A DNA stretch of 64,000 nucleotides from a virus. Location of the stretch: positions 62,001-126,000 of IMG/VR virus record IMGVR_UViG_3300033977_000108; one strand, written 5' to 3'. The notes beneath the pieces were generated by a model. That model saw only the letters and a program-made list of their open reading frames with translations. It made no database searches and had not been told where the DNA came from. Made by a program: the position numbers and the translations under genes. How positions within the stretch are numbered: position 1 is the first letter of the stretch; every line of letters starts with the position of its first letter. Shown one piece after another: positions 8,108-15,533 of the stretch.

Positions 8108-8875
8108 ATGATAAACGACAATCTCGTAATCACCATCTCAGTACCCCAAACGCTCAAACTAACCGATGGCAGAATAATGGGGCAAAGCGCCACATTTTCT
8201 GTCGTTGGTGATTTGCATCCTTACTACTGCTCCGTGGATGAAGTGCGCCTGGAAGGCGGCACATACCTGCGGCGTGTAGTGGATTTGACCATCGCCAGCA
8301 TGATTTATCACATCTCCAGGGAAGCTGATGTGCTGAGTTATAGCCATCCTTTCATGCCGCCGGAAGATACTCCCGAGTGGGACCCAGTAATGAAGAGATG
8401 GAGAAACTTTGAATGGGCGCGAGAACACTTTGTCCATTGTGAAGCCGCGAGAAATCTGATCCTGAATGTCTTTGATTTGGCTGGCACGCGTGGGCATCGT
8501 ACCTTGGGAAACTTTGCTATCTCTCGTCAAGAGTTCACGCGCGAAGAAGGGCTCCCTGGTAAGCTCCGCGATCTCGAAAAAGAAGTTAAAGAGATGAAGC
8601 TCATGCTGAAAAGCGGAGCTACCATCGGGCCAGGCGGCCACGTAAGACCGAGAATGGCGGCGAAGTATCTATATGATAGCAATGATATTCCAAGGCCTGG
8701 CCGGCTATGGATAACCAGCGGGCCTGGCGCCAATGCAGTTACTATTGGTTCTCGTAGTTCTACTGGAGGCCATGGCAAGCCCACGAAGTATTACAGCCCA
8801 TTCTACGTTGCTCGTAGACTCGGCAGATATACTGGTCCGGTGATTACCTCTGTAGGCTACTTCGGGGTGATCTAA
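8108..8875 (+). CDS. Conserved-looking phage protein of unknown function
   Basis: A 255-aa protein not recognised as a known family. The first ~90 residues look like mixed beta strands (MINDNLVITISVPQTLKLTD), followed by a Trp-rich helical part, a short charged coiled-coil segment (LRDLEKEVKEMKLMLKS, about residues 157-173) and a Gly/Arg-rich basic tail. No signal peptide or membrane segment is seen. It lies 3 bases after the membrane protein gene and overlaps the next small gene as TAATG, so it belongs to the same transcript. It is likely a minor structural or assembly protein, judging by position only. Confidence 0.6.
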   Translation: MINDNLVITISVPQTLKLTDGRIMGQSATFSVVGDLHPYYCSVDEVRLEGGTYLRRVVDLTIASMIYHISREADVLSYSHPFMPPEDTPEWDPVMKRWRNFEWAREHFVHCEAARNLILNVFDLAGTRGHRTLGNFAISRQEFTREEGLPGKLRDLEKEVKEMKLMLKSGATIGPGGHVRPRMAAKYLYDSNDIPRPGRLWITSGPGANAVTIGSRSSTGGHGKPTKYYSPFYVARRLGRYTGPVITSVGYFGVI

Positions 8876-8976
8876 TGCTGATAAAGATTCTAATAGGATT
8901 CGCGCTTAGCATTGCTGCATTGCTGTATCTCTGTTGGAAGTGGATTGAGAAACATCCTCCGTTCATGGGTGGGTAA
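8875..8976 (+). CDS. 33-aa single-pass membrane peptide
   Basis: This small gene has its ATG overlapping the previous stop (TAATG) and its own stop abutting the next ATG (TAAATG). The product is 33 residues with a hydrophobic helix covering residues ~3-20 (ILIGFALSIAALLYLCW) and a short basic end (KWIEKHPP). The perfect fit between two coupled genes argues that it is real. The size and single helix are similar to small holin or pinholin-type peptides, but this is only a resemblance. Confidence 0.6.
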   Translation: MLIKILIGFALSIAALLYLCWKWIEKHPPFMGG

Positions 8977-9258
8977 ATGCTTGAAGATAAAAGACCTAAG
9001 AAATCTCCTCCAAATAAGCCACCCTATCCACCTGGCGACCATCCTATCTCTGTGCGGCCTACGGTAAATCCGTCTGCCAAATCCGTAGCATCGCCCAAGA
9101 GTAGGAAATCGCATCCAGGTCCCAAGGCTGCTCTTCCTAAGCCAGGCGTGCCCAAACTGGCGAAATCTAGCTGGTCAACTTCGCCTCCGGTGGGTCATTT
9201 TACCAAAAAACGACCACATATCCCTTCCTATTTCCATAGGCGGGCATTTCTTATCTAG
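8977..9258 (+). CDS. Small basic Pro/Lys/Ser-rich protein
   Basis: A 93-aa product, almost without hydrophobic core residues and dominated by Pro, Lys and Ser (KRPKKSPPNKPPYPPGD at the N-terminus). It is probably disordered. It directly follows the 33-aa membrane peptide with no gap. It resembles in composition, though not clearly in sequence, the other small basic proteins at 37978, 52227 and the array after 62600. Possible roles are nucleic-acid binding or a flexible virion linker; none is demonstrated. Confidence 0.6.
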   Translation: MLEDKRPKKSPPNKPPYPPGDHPISVRPTVNPSAKSVASPKSRKSHPGPKAALPKPGVPKLAKSSWSTSPPVGHFTKKRPHIPSYFHRRAFLI

Positions 9259-9266
9259 GAGCATTT

Positions 9267-9425
9267 ATGGCAGGTTCGCTGATAGAACAAGATGAGCCGG
9301 TTATAACACAGGCGCCATCGCCGAGGCCTAATCCATACTTCCCCAATCGCGGCATCCTGCCGAATGAGATTCAGCAGCCTCCACCTTATCCTCTGCCGCA
9401 TACGGAACCAGTGCCAAAATCATAA
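9267..9425 (+). CDS. Small Pro-rich protein, 52 aa
   Basis: ATG 9267 is preceded by AGGAG at 9257-9261 with suitable spacing, and the frame runs 52 codons to TAA. The product is acidic to neutral and rich in Pro and Asn (PNPYFPNRGILPNEIQQPPP), and contains an NPY-F-PN element faintly like the NPYKNPSPG start of the minus-strand array. It is likely disordered. Function unknown. Confidence 0.55.
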   Translation: MAGSLIEQDEPVITQAPSPRPNPYFPNRGILPNEIQQPPPYPLPHTEPVPKS

Positions 9426-9441
9426 GATAGGTAAGTAATTG

Positions 9442-9996
9442 ATGTCACAGAACTTATACTACCCCGAGTCGCGTCAATTCGATGTACGTGAAGAAATGGA
9501 TAATCTTCTCTTCGGCAGCCACGAGAATGCGCCTATAGGTGTGCCGGTAATTGTGCGCCGCATACAAGATAAAGTATGTGCCTGCTGGGATGGGCAGACT
9601 GGCTCACCAGACCCTAATTGTAAGTATTGTGAAGGCGAGGGCTTCCTGTGGACAGAAGACCTGGAGACCGCCTACATTGTGCGTAACTTCGGAAGCGTCC
9701 AGAATCCCAGCGCAGTCATAAGCCAAGAGAATATGGTCACCCAGGTAGGTGTGACAGAGGTTAGCCGCGCGCTGGCGTTTATGACATATAGGGCATTTCC
9801 GAATTGGGAACGCTATGTAAAGCCCGAGCATCCGAGATACGATTCCCTATATGAGTTGAAAGTAGACGAAGATGGCAATATTCAACATCCCCTAATCCGT
9901 GCTGCTAAGTGGCAGATAAGGGATGTGGCGCCGCATCGCGGTGACTATGGACGTGTGGAGTACTTCGAATGTGGTTTGCAGAAAGAAACCAAATAG
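9442..9996 (+). CDS. Zinc-motif phage protein, candidate head-tail joining (neck) protein
   Basis: 184 residues from ATG 9442 (a TTG one codon earlier is possible). Near residue 43 it has a Cys cluster (CACW ... NCKYCEGEGF) of the CxC-x(n)-CxxC type, likely a zinc site. The rest appears mixed alpha/beta. It sits a short distance before the tail-terminator candidate and the sheath, where contractile phages often encode neck or head-completion proteins, so a connector role is a positional inference. Its last codons (QKETK) are repeated at the end of the next, decayed endonuclease gene. Confidence 0.6.
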   Translation: MSQNLYYPESRQFDVREEMDNLLFGSHENAPIGVPVIVRRIQDKVCACWDGQTGSPDPNCKYCEGEGFLWTEDLETAYIVRNFGSVQNPSAVISQENMVTQVGVTEVSRALAFMTYRAFPNWERYVKPEHPRYDSLYELKVDEDGNIQHPLIRAAKWQIRDVAPHRGDYGRVEYFECGLQKETK

Positions 9997-10012
9997 AATC
10001 AATGAGTTAGAG

Positions 10013-10150
10013 ATGATTGTTTATTTAATACGTAATAAATTGAATGGTAAAGGATACGTAGGACAGACAATACGTTCTCTTGAACAGAGATGGCCGGAAC
10101 ACAAAGCAGCTCTTATTGCCGGCCGTTGGGCCCAAAAAGAAACAAAATAA
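10013..10150 (+). pseudogene. Truncated GIY-YIG homing endonuclease
   Basis: A 45-codon frame starting at ATG 10013 encodes only the first half of a GIY-YIG domain (IVYLIRNKLNGKGYVGQT, SLEQRWPEH). It lacks the catalytic Glu region and any DNA-binding tail, so it cannot be an active nuclease. It is closely similar to the start of the intact enzyme at 2175-2930. The frame ends with QKETK, the same five residues as the upstream gene's end, with mostly synonymous base changes. Best read as the remains of a homing gene that had inserted at the 3' end of the upstream gene. Confidence 0.75.
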
Positions 10151-10169
10151 AGGACTTAAGGAGATAGAA

Positions 10170-10979
10170 ATGAGACAAATCACCCTGATGATCTTTGCCG
10201 CCGTGCTCTTCACAGCGACCCTTGTGTTGGGTCAGGGCGTACCCGAAATAGAGAAAGGTTATGTAAATACCAAGCTTTATCCCGCCACTGCTTTACTTTA
10301 TTCGCAGACCGCTGAAGGTAGCATGGACATGCGCTGCACAGCTACCGCCGTAGAAGAGACTGATAGCACTTTTACTTTTGTCACCGCCAGCCATTGCGGT
10401 TGTAGTGAGGATTCTGTCAAGAACATAGTAACAGTGGAGAAGACTTTCTTCTTCATTAGCCCCGACATCCCCGGCAATAAAATCTATCTAAAAGCTACAC
10501 CAATAGGCTGTGGCTTTCGTCATCGTGGAGACGATTTCTTCTTATTGACCACTGATAAAACCATCCATTTCCCTATTATTCCGCTGGGCAAGGACCCAAA
10601 GAGGATGGATAGCATCATCAATGTTGGCGGTCCCTTGGGCCTGGGTAAGCAAATCTTCGTAGGCATGGTCACCAATCCAAGCGTAGACCGGCCTATAGTA
10701 GATGGAGACATAAACTGGACTAATGCCGTTCTTTTACAGCTATTTGGCGTGAATGGCGGGAGTTCTGGTTCTTCCGTGGTTTGTGAAGACCAGCATGCTA
10801 TTTGTTCTTTCGTCGTCGGCAGCGTGGCAGAGACCACCATGGTTGCCATGCCTGTATCACGGCTAATCAAATTCAGGGAGGATTTGGCTGCTGGAAAATA
10901 CAAATGGTATGTGGCCAATCCAGATGAGCCGGCCAAGATTGTAGTGGGTGCGGCCGCCGCCCCGCCAAAGACCGACTAA
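10170..10979 (+). CDS. Secreted trypsin-like serine protease
   Basis: 269 residues from ATG 10170, preceded by AAGGAGA. Residues 1-22 form a signal peptide (Arg, then a hydrophobic run ending GQG). The catalytic triad of the chymotrypsin fold is visible: His75 in TASHC, Asp121 or 122 in RHRGDDFFLL, and Ser199 in GGSSGSS. Cys residues near the His and Ser may form disulfides. An Ala/Pro-rich tail ends the protein. It would act outside the cytoplasm, for example on host envelope proteins or on virion proteins during maturation. It lies between neck-type and tail genes next to a decayed homing gene, so it may be a cargo (moron) gene. Confidence 0.82.
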   Translation: MRQITLMIFAAVLFTATLVLGQGVPEIEKGYVNTKLYPATALLYSQTAEGSMDMRCTATAVEETDSTFTFVTASHCGCSEDSVKNIVTVEKTFFFISPDIPGNKIYLKATPIGCGFRHRGDDFFLLTTDKTIHFPIIPLGKDPKRMDSIINVGGPLGLGKQIFVGMVTNPSVDRPIVDGDINWTNAVLLQLFGVNGGSSGSSVVCEDQHAICSFVVGSVAETTMVAMPVSRLIKFREDLAAGKYKWYVANPDEPAKIVVGAAAAPPKTD

Positions 10980-11024
10980 GAGATTGTAAGTTCATTGGAT
11001 AGCGAGGTTTCCAAGCCGCCGCGA

Positions 11025-11039
11025 CCTATACTAACCAGG
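11025..11039 (+). promoter_or_regulatory. Conserved intergenic motif CCTATACTAACCAGG, copy 2
   Basis: Exact copy of the 15-base motif at 7571. Here it runs directly into AGGAGGGAGA, a very strong Shine-Dalgarno sequence (11037-11046) for the next gene. Confidence 0.45.
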
Positions 11040-11062
11040 AGGGAGAATAGATTGAGGTCTGT

Positions 11063-11791
11063 TTGGAGAGGCCCGTGGAACAATTTGAGGAGCTTCTGAA
11101 TAATACACCTGTATTTCCTGGCACGGATGAGCCCAGGCAGTTGACACGCGCGGCTTTGCCGGCCGTTTATTTGAGGGGGTTTTTTAAGGCTGTCCAAGAA
11201 GCTATGCAGCTTCACCTAAAGACCGCCCCCTTGCCAGGAGATAAAGCTCCGACGCTGGTGGAAGATTTCCCGAAAGACCGACAAGGTAATCCAGATACCT
11301 CCTATGATGTAATACAATGGAGCGTATTGGAGAGCGTTCCGGCCGGAATGGACAGGTCAGGTCATGGCAGAGTGCCTTTCAGACCTTTGCCCAGGGAAGT
11401 AATATCTCATCCTGATAAGGCCGGCTATTTCCTGATTACCTATGGCTGGTGGGAGTGGGCGACGGTTGTATTCACTGTATTCGCCAAGAGTAATGCCAGG
11501 GCAAATGAACTGGCCGAATGGTTCCACTTCTTCATGATGTTGTACGGCCAGCAGTTAGATTTCATGCGGATGCGTGGAGTGAATAAGTTGCAGTTCATGG
11601 GGCGCGGCCGGGATGAAGAGAATGAGCGATTTGGCGGACAGACGCTCTATATGAGACCTTTGAAGTACGCGTTCCGCTTGGAAGTCCTTAACACTGCTGA
11701 AGTTAAGACGCTTGAGACCGTGGAGTTCAATCTGGGCAAAAACCCGATTGAAACTATCACTTTGCCCAAGCCTCAAACATTAGGGAGCTAA
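11063..11791 (+). CDS. Tail terminator / tail completion protein candidate
   Basis: A 242-aa protein directly before the sheath gene (1-base gap), the usual place for a contractile-phage tail terminator. It has mixed alpha/beta character with an aromatic-rich middle (YFLITYGWWEWATVVFTVFA). No diagnostic motif was recognised, so the call is mainly positional. The start is uncertain: TTG 11063 has GAGG 5 bases upstream, but the far stronger AGGAGG at 11037-11042 points to an in-frame ATT at 11051, a very rare initiator that would add four residues. A TTG at 11052 is in another frame and gives only 15 codons. Confidence 0.62.
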   Translation: MERPVEQFEELLNNTPVFPGTDEPRQLTRAALPAVYLRGFFKAVQEAMQLHLKTAPLPGDKAPTLVEDFPKDRQGNPDTSYDVIQWSVLESVPAGMDRSGHGRVPFRPLPREVISHPDKAGYFLITYGWWEWATVVFTVFAKSNARANELAEWFHFFMMLYGQQLDFMRMRGVNKLQFMGRGRDEENERFGGQTLYMRPLKYAFRLEVLNTAEVKTLETVEFNLGKNPIETITLPKPQTLGS

Positions 11792-11792
11792 T

Positions 11793-13631
11793 ATGAGCTA
11801 TGCGAATCTTCCTGGAGTACAAGTTTTCACGGTTGACGGCGGCTTAGCCGGGCTTGCCACTCCGCAAGACAAGTCTACATTGATTCTTGGAAGCGCGGGA
11901 ACTGGTCCGTGCAATGTTCCGTATCAGGTAACAAATAAGGCGACGGCTGAAGCAGTTTTTGGTTATAGCGGCACTTTGGCCCAGGGCTTGGAAGAAGTTG
12001 CTGTTTATTGCGATAATATCTTCTTGTATCGCTATGGAACCGAGCCTGCAACGGTTTCTGGCATCGGAGTCGATAGCGTATACCCTGGCTTTTCGATTAC
12101 GCTGGGCGAAGTGGCTGCGACTACTGGTACCGATTACCAGATCTGGTATTCCGCTGGTATCCTGTATCTGTGGCTAAGTGGTAATCTGGTCTATACAAAT
12201 GACCCAGAGAATCCGGTTGATACATCTGATTCGGTTGTTTCCGGGTCGGCTGTTGGCGGACAGGCCATCAATACCGGCAGCAATCCAAAGACCGTTGCTG
12301 GCGCACTGACTATTTCTGCCGCGGCTGCTGCTAGCGGATCTACGCTGGAGTATGTGCCTTGTGTGACTGGCCTTGGTTTGACTGGCAGAGAGGTCTATAT
12401 CGCGGCTGCTGAAGCATTGGATCTCCTGACCAACTTCCCAATACAGCAAGTCTATTGTCCAGAGATGATTTTGGACCAGCCAAACGTTGCTTTTTATTTG
12501 GGCGGCGAGGGTGGCGAGGCTAATGAAGTTGACAATCCGGCAACCAATCCTGATGCTCTTGATTGGCTGAATACCACGACCGACCAGTACGGAAATGTGA
12601 CCTATCATTGGGCATCCGAGAGCGTGGATAGCAATGGAAATCCAGCTACACCACAAACATTTACCAGTGCTACTCAGCGCTTAGGTGCTAACTATCATGA
12701 AGTAAACTTCGGCTATCAGCTGGCGCGATTTGCCGCTGCTCAATCCGAAGTATTAGGCGGCTGTGTCGCTTTCCTAGGCTGCGCGCCGACACCAAACAAC
12801 AAATACGACTTGCCAAGCATCAGAAAGTGGATCGGCTACTTGCCCACTTATAATCCCGTCACTGGGACTCCAACGGTATCTGGCGGCGGGCTATTGGGCA
12901 TACCATATCTAGTTGGTTGCTCTGCTGACACTTTGAATTTCCTGTGTGCCGACGCGGCCAATGGCTATCGGTTGCCAGGCTTTTTCCAGACCGATTCCGA
13001 TGAATATGATGGTGGAGTTGATTACGATCAGAACAACTATCCTATTGACATCGGCGCCTATTTGCACGTATTCGGTGATACGGCCCTTATCCAGAACGGG
13101 TATGGGCAATATATTGGGAACGCGGCAGCTGTTATCGCCGGTTTGCACTCAACTCTTGACCCGAAGGTAGCATTGACTTACGAGCCTGTGGTCAGTGTGA
13201 CCCAGTTGTACAGAGCCTCGCTCAATCAGCTGGATGCTCTGACACAAGCGAAAGTTGACATGCTGCGTTACAATGGGGCCGGTAATCCTCCAGTCTGCCT
13301 GCATGACCGTACTGCTGCTGGAAGCCAGAGTGACTATATCTTCTTGCTGCGTCAGGACATCAAGTTCCTGGTAGCACAGATACTCTTCACTACCGGCGGC
13401 CAGTTCATCGGCAAATCCAGTATTGATGGTTTGCAGATGCAATCTATGCAGACCGCTCTTGATAAGCAGATGCAACAATTGCAGAAGAACCAGTACATCA
13501 GCTCTTACAGTTTCACGGTCTCTACTACAGTTGCCGATTATAAAATAGGAAGGGCTACAATCAATGTAAGATTTAATCCAGCTAATGAATTGGTTCAGCT
13601 CTTCTGTGTCATCGGCATACAACAGACATAA
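11793..13631 (+). CDS. Contractile tail sheath protein
   Basis: A 612-aa protein with the typical sheath start (SYANLPGVQVFTVDGG ... STLILGSAGTGP) and a conserved C-terminal domain with LRQDIKFLVAQILFTTGG, a helical segment with LDKQMQQLQKNQYI, and final beta strands (FTVSTTVADYKIGRATINV). The length is in the range of SPO1/A511-type sheaths. Subunits polymerise around the tube and contract during infection. ATG 11793 follows AGGGAG. The gene is followed by a strong hairpin, so its message may end or be stabilised there. Confidence 0.88.
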   Translation: MSYANLPGVQVFTVDGGLAGLATPQDKSTLILGSAGTGPCNVPYQVTNKATAEAVFGYSGTLAQGLEEVAVYCDNIFLYRYGTEPATVSGIGVDSVYPGFSITLGEVAATTGTDYQIWYSAGILYLWLSGNLVYTNDPENPVDTSDSVVSGSAVGGQAINTGSNPKTVAGALTISAAAAASGSTLEYVPCVTGLGLTGREVYIAAAEALDLLTNFPIQQVYCPEMILDQPNVAFYLGGEGGEANEVDNPATNPDALDWLNTTTDQYGNVTYHWASESVDSNGNPATPQTFTSATQRLGANYHEVNFGYQLARFAAAQSEVLGGCVAFLGCAPTPNNKYDLPSIRKWIGYLPTYNPVTGTPTVSGGGLLGIPYLVGCSADTLNFLCADAANGYRLPGFFQTDSDEYDGGVDYDQNNYPIDIGAYLHVFGDTALIQNGYGQYIGNAAAVIAGLHSTLDPKVALTYEPVVSVTQLYRASLNQLDALTQAKVDMLRYNGAGNPPVCLHDRTAAGSQSDYIFLLRQDIKFLVAQILFTTGGQFIGKSSIDGLQMQSMQTALDKQMQQLQKNQYISSYSFTVSTTVADYKIGRATINVRFNPANELVQLFCVIGIQQT

Positions 13632-13660
13632 TCTGATCGGGTTGTGTTGAGCATATTCAT

Positions 13661-13695
13661 CGCCGGTCGGAGTCGCCAAGCGTCTCCGGCCGGTG
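13661..13695 (+). terminator. Strong hairpin between sheath and tube genes
   Basis: Inverted arms 13661-13672 and 13684-13695 pair over 12 bases with two G-U pairs and an 11-base loop. No clear U-run follows, so it may be an attenuator or mRNA-protecting hairpin rather than a full terminator. It lies 30 bases after the sheath stop, in a 130-base gap that otherwise holds only the leader of the tube gene (AGGAGATGTT before ATG 13762). Confidence 0.55.
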
Positions 13696-13761
13696 AGCTA
13701 ACCTTTGCTTAGCGCCATGAACTGTAGATGTACATTTGAAGCTTAATAATTAGGAGATGTT

Positions 13762-14475
13762 ATGTCAAACTCACCTTTGCCAACTGTTACAGGCAATCCA
13801 TCAACCGAAAGTGATATAGCTCGTAGTTACAACTCATTTTCCGGTAGCGATATACGAGCCATGATTGGCCCCTATACCTTCGCTGAAATCCAAGCTATTA
13901 GTTACAGCGTCACACGCGAGAAGGCGCCTATCTATACGATGGGTTCTCCTGATGTGCGCTCTTTCAGCCGTAACAAGCGCGGTGTGGCTGGCTCGTTGAT
14001 CTGGATCAACTTTGACCGTCATTCTCTGTTGAACTTGATCCGAGCGTCACAGGGTACTTTTGTCGCTAATGTTGACGATCTACGGCCTGAATTCAGAACG
14101 GCCCAAACCGCTTATATTCAGGATGGGTCATTGGTCTCTGCGCCAGAGGTTCGTGATACCGGCGTGCCGGCGTCTGCTTATATTGACCAGTCAACTCTTG
14201 GAGCCAACATTGCTACAACTGGTGCTTTGAGCGGATATAAAGAACTGGCAATCCCTTGGTATTCTGACCAGATTCTGCCTTTTGATGTGACTGCTTCCGG
14301 CGCGAATGAGTATGGTGCGGCTACAGGTATGAAGCTGTATGGTGTGGAAGTCTTGAATGAAGGTAGCGGCATTTCAATTGATGACCCAGTTACTGAAATG
14401 CAGGCTACTTTCGTTGCCCGCCTGGCTATGCCTTGGATGGCCATCAGGACGCCTTGGACCAATTCTGGCGCCTAA
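13762..14475 (+). CDS. Tail tube protein
   Basis: A 237-aa protein immediately after the sheath, as expected. It carries the tube-fold pattern: SGSDIRAMIGPYTFAEIQAI, then YSVTREKAPIYTMGSPDVRS, RNKRGVAGSLIWINFD and a helix (LLNLI), and ends with a strand region (ATFVARLAMPW). It forms the inner tube through which DNA and proteins pass. It is the first of three related proteins (also 14538 and 16293) and the one most likely to be the bulk tube subunit, because it is flanked by a hairpin on both sides and has a strong ribosome site. Confidence 0.82.
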   Translation: MSNSPLPTVTGNPSTESDIARSYNSFSGSDIRAMIGPYTFAEIQAISYSVTREKAPIYTMGSPDVRSFSRNKRGVAGSLIWINFDRHSLLNLIRASQGTFVANVDDLRPEFRTAQTAYIQDGSLVSAPEVRDTGVPASAYIDQSTLGANIATTGALSGYKELAIPWYSDQILPFDVTASGANEYGAATGMKLYGVEVLNEGSGISIDDPVTEMQATFVARLAMPWMAIRTPWTNSGA

Positions 14476-14505
14476 TCCCTGACCCGCCATAGCAAAACCT
14501 CCCTT

Positions 14506-14537
14506 GGCCGCGGCGCTTGGTCGCGGCCTTCTTTCTT
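14506..14537 (+). terminator. Rho-independent terminator after the tail tube gene
   Basis: A perfect 7-bp GC stem (GGCCGCG at 14506-14512 with CGCGGCC at 14522-14528), a 9-base loop and a U-rich run TTCTTTCTT (14529-14537). It lies 30 bases after the tube stop and directly touches the ATG of the next gene, leaving no room for a ribosome site. Confidence 0.7.
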
Positions 14538-15533
14538 ATGTCAATACCCAACTTTGACCCACTTAGTGCTTTGGATGGCGGCTTATCTACGCCTAACCCA
14601 CAAATACAGCAAAGCAGCACTCTGCCTGTTTCAGGCATGACAGTGCTGCCACCTGACATGACTGGGGTACCTTTGACCCAGCCTCCCAATCAGATAAGCG
14701 ACCAGCAGGCAGCCGGTATACAACAAGCCGCCAATACTTGGCCCAGCTATGCACCTTTACCGCAAATAATGGACCTGAATGGCGTTCCATTGAGTCTGAA
14801 CCCTAATCCCTCTGATGTTGGCTCGGACCTTATTATCAATCCGACAGCTATGAATACACTGGCCACCCCAGGTATTACAAATGATTACGACAACAACATT
14901 ACAAGCTATACCGGGTCAGATTTGCGGCTTATTGTGGATGTAGTAGATGCTTTTCGTCCCTGGCCGACCAGCACAAAGCTGACGAAGCAGCTCATAGAAT
15001 GCACTACTATTACCGTCTCCGTTCATAGGGAAAAGGATGCTGTACGGGCTTGTAGTTTTATCAATCCAAAAGGCTTCGCGCGTGGCAAGAGAACAATAGC
15101 TGGTACGCTTATTTTGACCCAGTTCACGGTAGATGTATTGCTTCGGTTCCTGGGCGCCACACTTTGGAATGATACCAGCAAAGACAGCGGCTATGTAAAA
15201 GTAGACCAGCTGCCGCCTATGGATTTTACTATGGTGTTTGGTAATGAACAGGGACAATGCTCCTATCGCCGCCTGCTTGGGGTTGATTTTCTCACCGATG
15301 GCACCATCTATTCAATGAATGACGCTATGACAGAACAGACCATCAGTTTTGTGGCGGCTGATTTTACGCCCCTATTGCCATTCAATCTGAAATGTTTATC
15401 CAACAACATACGGCCAAGCGCATCGGCGCAGCTGACCCCCGGCGACCTAATAAGAGCCAACACCCAGAATTCCAGCAATACGATACAGAATAACACCAAT
15501 GTGAAGCCAATAGAAAGTGTGATAGGCCAATGA
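14538..15533 (+). CDS. Tail tube-like paralogue with long N-terminal extension
   Basis: 331 residues from ATG 14538 (a TTG at 14517 lies inside the terminator stem). The first ~125 residues are low-complexity, rich in Pro, Asn, Gln and Ser. The rest repeats the tube pattern: SYTGSDLRLIVD, VSVHREKDAVRA, FARGKRTIAGTLILTQF, VLLRFL and a final strand region. It is probably a specialised tube segment such as a tube initiator or tail-tip protein, or a decorated tube subunit. No Shine-Dalgarno is visible, and the start codon touches a terminator, so its translation is probably low. It overlaps the next gene as ATGA. Confidence 0.65.
   Translation: MSIPNFDPLSALDGGLSTPNPQIQQSSTLPVSGMTVLPPDMTGVPLTQPPNQISDQQAAGIQQAANTWPSYAPLPQIMDLNGVPLSLNPNPSDVGSDLIINPTAMNTLATPGITNDYDNNITSYTGSDLRLIVDVVDAFRPWPTSTKLTKQLIECTTITVSVHREKDAVRACSFINPKGFARGKRTIAGTLILTQFTVDVLLRFLGATLWNDTSKDSGYVKVDQLPPMDFTMVFGNEQGQCSYRRLLGVDFLTDGTIYSMNDAMTEQTISFVAADFTPLLPFNLKCLSNNIRPSASAQLTPGDLIRANTQNSSNTIQNNTNVKPIESVIGQ

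Noticed and set aside
9923-10012. Upstream extension of the truncated GIY-YIG frame to 9923
   Set aside because: It overlaps the end of the Cys-motif gene in another frame; the conserved domain begins at ATG 10013.
12174-12656. Minus-strand open frame of 160 codons opposite the sheath gene
   Set aside because: It is a shadow of the sheath frame: no ribosome site and low-complexity product.
13149-13679. Minus-strand frame of 176 codons opposite the end of the sheath gene
   Set aside because: Shadow frame; it also runs through the hairpin and has no coupling to any minus-strand gene.
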